DNA of 64,000 bases from Clostridia bacterium (GTDB taxonomy: Bacteria; Bacillota; Clostridia; Christensenellales; Pumilibacteraceae). Each line of letters starts with the position of its first letter. The first letter of the stretch is position 1. Location of the stretch: NCBI GenBank assembly GCA_022791915.1, contig JAAWAB010000003.1:1-64000 (forward strand). Direction: 5' to 3'. The position numbers and the translations under genes were made by a program. Under the pieces are notes generated by a model. That model saw only the letters and a program-made list of their open reading frames with translations, did not search any database and had not been told where the DNA came from. Positions 60,585 through 64,000 of this stretch are shown in pieces.

Positions 60585-60696
60585 AAAAGCATGACGGATT
60601 GCCACAGGCATCCGTCCGCCGATATATTGAATCATCGAATGCGAACACGATGAAATCATTTACGTTTCAAAAAATACGAAAAAGGAGGTAGAAAAC

Positions 60697-62304
60697 ATGT
60701 TGCAGAATTCATTATATTCCGTATCCACCGCACTCGTCATCGTATTGCCCATTGTTGCACTCATTGTCGGTCTTGCGGCAGGTATCGGATTATACGTTTT
60801 ATTGCAGAAAAAACGGTTGGGCGACGCAAAACAGTCGGCGAATAAAATCACCGAAGACGCCTATGCCGAAGCAAAAGAAATTCGTGCCCAGGCAAAAAAT
60901 CAGCAAAAAGAGTCTATACTGGAAGCAAAAGAAGAAATTCAGAAGTTGCGCAGTGAGTTTGACCAAGAGCTGAAAGGACGCCGCAACGAAGTGCAACGAA
61001 GCGAACAGCGGTTATCCCAACGTGAAGACGCGCTTGATAAAAAAGAAGAAGCGCTCGACAAAAAAACGGAAGCGGTAGAAAAAGCCAAAGCCGCCGTTGC
61101 CGAAAAAGAAAGCCGTCTGGAAGCAAAACGGGCGGAAATCGAATCGGCGCACGAGCGCATGATTGGCGAGTTGGAGAAAGTTGCGCAACTTACGCGTGAA
61201 GAGGCAAAAGCACAGCTTATACACGAAATCGAAGAAGAGGCGCGTCACGACGCGGTGAAACTCGTTCGAGAAATCGAAGCGGAGGCAAAAGAAGAAGCCG
61301 AAAAGAAATCCCGATCGATTATCGCTACGGCGGTACAGCGCTGTGCCGTAGATCACAGCGCCGAAATCACGGTGTCCGTTGTTAATTTGCCCAACGACGA
61401 AATGAAAGGCAGAATCATAGGCAGAGAAGGGCGCAATATCCGTGCTTTGGAAAATGCCACGGGCGTAGACTTAATTATAGACGACACGCCCGAAGCGGTG
61501 GTGCTTTCGGGATTTGACCCCGTTCGCCGCGAAGTGGCAAGAATCACGCTTGAAAAGCTGATTGCCGACGGACGGATTCATCCCGCCCGTATCGAAGAAA
61601 TCGTGGAAAAAACCCGCAAAGAATTGGATAGCCAAATCAAAGAAACGGGTGAAAACGCCACGTTCGAAGCCAATGTGTTCGGCTTGCATCCCGATCTCGT
61701 TCGATTATTGGGACGCTTGAAATATCGTACAAGCTATGGGCAGAATGTGCTCAAACATTCGTTGGAAGTATCCTATTTGGCAGGGCTTATGGCTGCCGAA
61801 TTAGGCGCCGACGTCAAACTCGCCAAACGCGCGGGATTACTGCACGATATCGGAAAAGCCGTAGACCACGAGGTGGAAGGCACGCATATCACAATCGGTG
61901 CCGACCTTGCAAAGAAATACAAGGAAAGCAAAGAAGTCATTCACTGTATCGCGGCGCACCATAACGATATCGAGCCGCAATCGGTAGAAGCGGTGTTGGT
62001 TCAATGTGCCGACGCAATCAGCGGAGCGCGCCCGGGCGCACGCAGAGAATCGCTTGATAACTACGTTAAGCGTCTTGAAAAACTCGAAGAAATCGCCAAC
62101 GGATTCAACGGCGTGGAAAAATCGTTTGCCATTCAGGCAGGACGAGAGGTTCGCATCATCGTCAAGCCCGAAGTTGTCAACGACGCGGCAACCGTATTTC
62201 TGGCAAAAGACATTGCTCAAAAAATCGAGAGCGAAATGGAATATCCCGGTCAAATCAAAGTCAACGTTATTCGGGAAACACGTAGCGTAGATTACGCAAA
62301 ATAA
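60697..62304 (+). CDS. rny: Ribonuclease Y
   Basis: A 535-residue membrane-anchored endoribonuclease that starts mRNA decay in Firmicutes. One N-terminal helix (about 7-31) is followed by a long coiled coil rich in Glu, Lys and Ala (about 45-210), a KH domain with [15 protein letters not shown] (about 236-250), and an HD domain with [14 protein letters not shown] (about 383-396), holding the metal-binding His-Asp pair. AGGAGG lies before ATG 60697. Length is slightly above the usual 520. recA-rny order is conserved. A strong terminator follows. Confidence 0.97.
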   Translation: MLQNSLYSVSTALVIVLPIVALIVGLAAGIGLYVLLQKKRLGDAKQSANKITEDAYAEAKEIRAQAKNQQKESILEAKEEIQKLRSEFDQELKGRRNEVQRSEQRLSQREDALDKKEEALDKKTEAVEKAKAAVAEKESRLEAKRAEIESAHERMIGELEKVAQLTREEAKAQLIHEIEEEARHDAVKLVREIEAEAKEEAEKKSRSIIATAVQRCAVDHSAEITVSVVNLPNDEMKGRIIGREGRNIRALENATGVDLIIDDTPEAVVLSGFDPVRREVARITLEKLIADGRIHPARIEEIVEKTRKELDSQIKETGENATFEANVFGLHPDLVRLLGRLKYRTSYGQNVLKHSLEVSYLAGLMAAELGADVKLAKRAGLLHDIGKAVDHEVEGTHITIGADLAKKYKESKEVIHCIAAHHNDIEPQSVEAVLVQCADAISGARPGARRESLDNYVKRLEKLEEIANGFNGVEKSFAIQAGREVRIIVKPEVVNDAATVFLAKDIAQKIESEMEYPGQIKVNVIRETRSVDYAK

Positions 62305-62324
62305 AAAATCGTTTTCGGAATTTT

Positions 62325-62363
62325 ATCCGACTTGCATGAATTCATGCAGGTCGGATTTTTTTT
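62325..62363 (+). terminator. Intrinsic terminator after rny
   Basis: Stem ATCCGAC / GTCGGAT outside a perfect palindrome TGCATGAATTCATGCA, with single unpaired bases at the joints, followed by a run of T up to 62363. Confidence 0.88.
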
Positions 62364-62443
62364 GCGCGTTCCTTTCAACGTATATTCGGTAACAAAATTA
62401 CGCAAGACTATTTTGTACACAAAATAAAGGAAGGGTAACGAAA

Positions 62444-63154
62444 TTGAATTTGTATCTGGAAATCGTGCTCCGCACATTGTTCACTATCGTTGTTTTGTTG
62501 ATACTCACCAAAATAGACGGGGCAAAACAGATTTCACAGCTTAACTTTTTCGACTACGTAATCGGTATTACCGCAGGCAGTATTGCCGCCGTCATGTGCG
62601 TGGAACCCGAATTATCGCTGTGGGCGAGTACGCTTGCCTTGGCGCTGTTTATGCTTTGCGGTGCATTTTTCTCCTTCTTATCGCAGAAAAGTATTTTCTG
62701 CCGCAGATTTCTGGAAGGCAATCCGATATTCATTATCGCAAAAGGAGAAATCTTATACAAGGGACTCAAACGGGCGCGGTTTTCGGTTAACGATTTGATG
62801 AGAGAATTGCGCAGTCAGGGATATTTTGATATTACCGAAATCAATTATGCCATTTTGGAAACAAACGGAATGGTTTCGGTCATGCCGAAAGGTTCGGCTC
62901 GTCCCGCCACAAACGAAGATCAGGGCAATCAGGTAGAAGACGATGCAGTACGTGCAGACATTATTATTGACGGAAAAATACTCAAAGGGAATCTGAAAGC
63001 GTTCGCAAAAAACGAACAATGGCTTCTCAATACACTCAAAGAGCAGGGCTATGCCAGAGTGAGAGATATAGCGTTGGCGTCGCTCGATACCGACGATAAT
63101 CTGTCCGTTTACGCAAAAAACACTACCGACGTCAGTCGGTCGGTATTTCAATAA
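62444..63154 (+). CDS. DUF421 (YetF-like) membrane protein
   Basis: A 236-residue protein with three N-terminal membrane helices (about 3-22, 33-55 and 62-82), then a cytoplasmic DUF421 domain containing FIIAKGEILYKGLKRARFSVNDL-type sequence (Gly/Arg/Asp key residues, about 100-125) and the RSQGYFDITEINYAILE region (about 127-143). A second, partial copy of the same pattern follows (DIIIDGKILKGNLKAF..., WLLNTLKEQGYARVRDIALA), which is usual for YetF-type proteins. Several members are made in spores in Bacillus. TTG 62444 is chosen because GGAAGGG precedes it and the family begins there. It lies just ahead of spoVAC. Confidence 0.82.
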   Translation: MNLYLEIVLRTLFTIVVLLILTKIDGAKQISQLNFFDYVIGITAGSIAAVMCVEPELSLWASTLALALFMLCGAFFSFLSQKSIFCRRFLEGNPIFIIAKGEILYKGLKRARFSVNDLMRELRSQGYFDITEINYAILETNGMVSVMPKGSARPATNEDQGNQVEDDAVRADIIIDGKILKGNLKAFAKNEQWLLNTLKEQGYARVRDIALASLDTDDNLSVYAKNTTDVSRSVFQ

Positions 63155-63172
63155 AAACAAGGAGCGACGGCT

Positions 63173-63271
63173 ATGAAACGCACGCAAACCGAATTTATCG
63201 ATCTGAAAAACATCACGGAAAAAGAAACGGTTATTAGAATAAAGGAGACGAAACATGAACACGGTTGCTAA
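63173..63271 (+). CDS. Possible 32-residue protein overlapping spoVAC
   Basis: A short frame from ATG 63173 with AAGGAG 8 bases before it, giving a charged 32-residue peptide (MKRTQTEFIDLKNIT...). It overlaps the spoVAC start by 17 bases and could serve translational coupling. No family was recognised, and base composition cannot confirm coding at this size. Confidence 0.35.
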   Translation: MKRTQTEFIDLKNITEKETVIRIKETKHEHGC

Positions 63272-63728
63272 TCCCATAGAAAAAAGAAACGAACGTTACG
63301 GAAAATACGTGGATTCCGTAACGCCCAAAACGGGCACCGTAAAGTCGCTTTGGCACTCGTTCTGGATAGGCGGACTTACCTGTTGCATAGCACAAGGCAT
63401 AGGCGATATCTATGCGTTGATTTTCCCCAATTTTTCGGAAGATTTGATTGTCAATATTACGTCTATGACTATCATCACGCTTGCTATACTATTTACGGGG
63501 CTGGGATTTTACGACATTATCGCTCGTAAAGGCGGCGCAGGGTGTTTCCTGCCTATTACCGGTTTTGCCAATGCTATTTCAAGCGCGGCAATGGAATTCA
63601 AGTCGGAAGGGCTGATTTTGGGCACAAGCGTGAAAATGTTTACGGTGGTCGGTCCCGTAGTGGTAAACGGCGTAGTGTGGTCTACTGTGGCTGGTATACT
63701 CAATCTGCTGATTTTGGGCAGAATTTAA
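63255..63728 (+). CDS. spoVAC: Stage V sporulation protein AC
   Basis: A 157-residue membrane protein with about four helices. The sequence SFWIGGLTCCIAQGIGDIYA (about 36-55) and GAGCFLPITGFANAISSAAM with EFKSEGLILG (about 95-125) are hallmarks of SpoVAC/SpoVAEB-type proteins. In Bacillus the SpoVA proteins import dipicolinic acid into the forespore and release it during germination; SpoVAC acts as a mechanosensitive channel. ATG 63255 follows AAGGAG. spoVAD starts 12 bases after the stop. Confidence 0.94.
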   Translation: MNTVANPIEKRNERYGKYVDSVTPKTGTVKSLWHSFWIGGLTCCIAQGIGDIYALIFPNFSEDLIVNITSMTIITLAILFTGLGFYDIIARKGGAGCFLPITGFANAISSAAMEFKSEGLILGTSVKMFTVVGPVVVNGVVWSTVAGILNLLILGRI

Positions 63729-63740
63729 GGAGAAAATTTT

Positions 63741-64000
63741 ATGTCGGGACTCACGATTCACAAAGGACAAAATTGTCAATTCACACAAACACTTGCGCCG
63801 ATGAAACGCAATAACCGCAAAGAAGCGAAACAAACCGTATTTTTCACAAATCCCGTGCACATTGTTACGGCTAACGCCGTAGTGGGGAATAAAGAAGCAC
63901 AAGGACCGCTCAAAGGATATTTTCGCAGAATAAAAGAAGATATCAAGTTGGGCGAAAAAAACTTTGAGCGAGCGGAAATTCTCATGTTCGACGAAGCGGT
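63741..64000 (+). CDS. spoVAD: Stage V sporulation protein AD, N-terminal part (cut by window end)
   Basis: The first 86 residues of a SpoVAD-like protein. SpoVAD binds dipicolinic acid as part of the SpoVA system. The sequence VFFTNPVHIVTANAVVGNKE then AQGPLKGYF and FERAEILMFDEA agree with the conserved start of this thiolase-like fold (VGxKEgxGPL motif). ATG 63741 follows AAGGAG. The gene continues beyond the window. Its place directly after spoVAC is the standard order. Confidence 0.93.
   Translation, partial: MSGLTIHKGQNCQFTQTLAPMKRNNRKEAKQTVFFTNPVHIVTANAVVGNKEAQGPLKGYFRRIKEDIKLGEKNFERAEILMFDEA

Overview
The window looks like a chromosome segment of an anaerobic, spore-forming member of the Clostridia, probably uncultured. 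The evidence is gene order: yajC, a TIGR04086-type membrane protein, the SCIFF peptide and its radical SAM maturase, secD, secF, recJ, relA, an MBL hydrolase and hemZ, then rpsO, pnp, a YlxY-type deacetylase, an M16 peptidase, ftsK/spoIIIE, rimO, pgsA, cinA, recA, rny and spoVAC/spoVAD. This order is typical of Clostridia. The YtxC-like and SpoVA genes imply sporulation. Species cannot be named from the sequence alone.

Region 1 (1-3.7 kb) is a carbohydrate-utilisation cluster: the tail of a probable alpha-galactosidase, a GH37 trehalase-like enzyme and a GH3 beta-glucosidase. The last codons of the GH3 gene run into a sequence resembling an IS3-family terminal inverted repeat.

Region 2 (about 3.9-34.1 kb) is an integrative and conjugative element (ICE). 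It has a sigma-like regulator, a giant 3627-residue fusion protein (ArdC-N-like, MutS-I-like, N6 methylase, SF2 helicase, duplicated accessory domain, PrimPol and NrS-1-type HBD), an ArdC-like antirestriction protein, a solitary DNA methyltransferase, a palindrome-rich oriT candidate, a ribbon-helix-helix relaxosome protein, a MobL relaxase, and a type IV secretion set (VirD4, VirB2-like, VirB6, PrgI-VirB4). It also carries two surface proteins built from CxxC repeats, one of which ends in a VirB2-like membrane domain. Two toxin-antitoxin-like modules lie antisense to the transfer genes, each behind a perfect consensus promoter. TnpV-like protein, excisionase and tyrosine integrase close the element. 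No peptidoglycan hydrolase or VirB8-like protein was recognised.

Region 3 (34.1-34.8 kb) is a minus-strand tRNA block: Val, Gly and Cys behind a clear promoter and ending at a terminator, then a broken tRNA-Leu(UAA) and an intact tRNA-Leu(UAA). Three 8-bp repeats at an 11-bp period lie between the two Leu copies, which suggests integrase arm sites and an attachment region. No matching left attachment site was found.

Region 4 (34.9-64 kb) is core chromosome, nearly all on the + strand: protein export (yajC, secDF), SCIFF maturation, DNA repair (recJ, recA, cinA), stringent response (relA), translation and RNA turnover (rpsO, pnp, rny, rimO), envelope and phospholipid synthesis (ylxY-like, pgsA), chromosome translocation (ftsK) and sporulation (ytxC-like, spoVAC, spoVAD).
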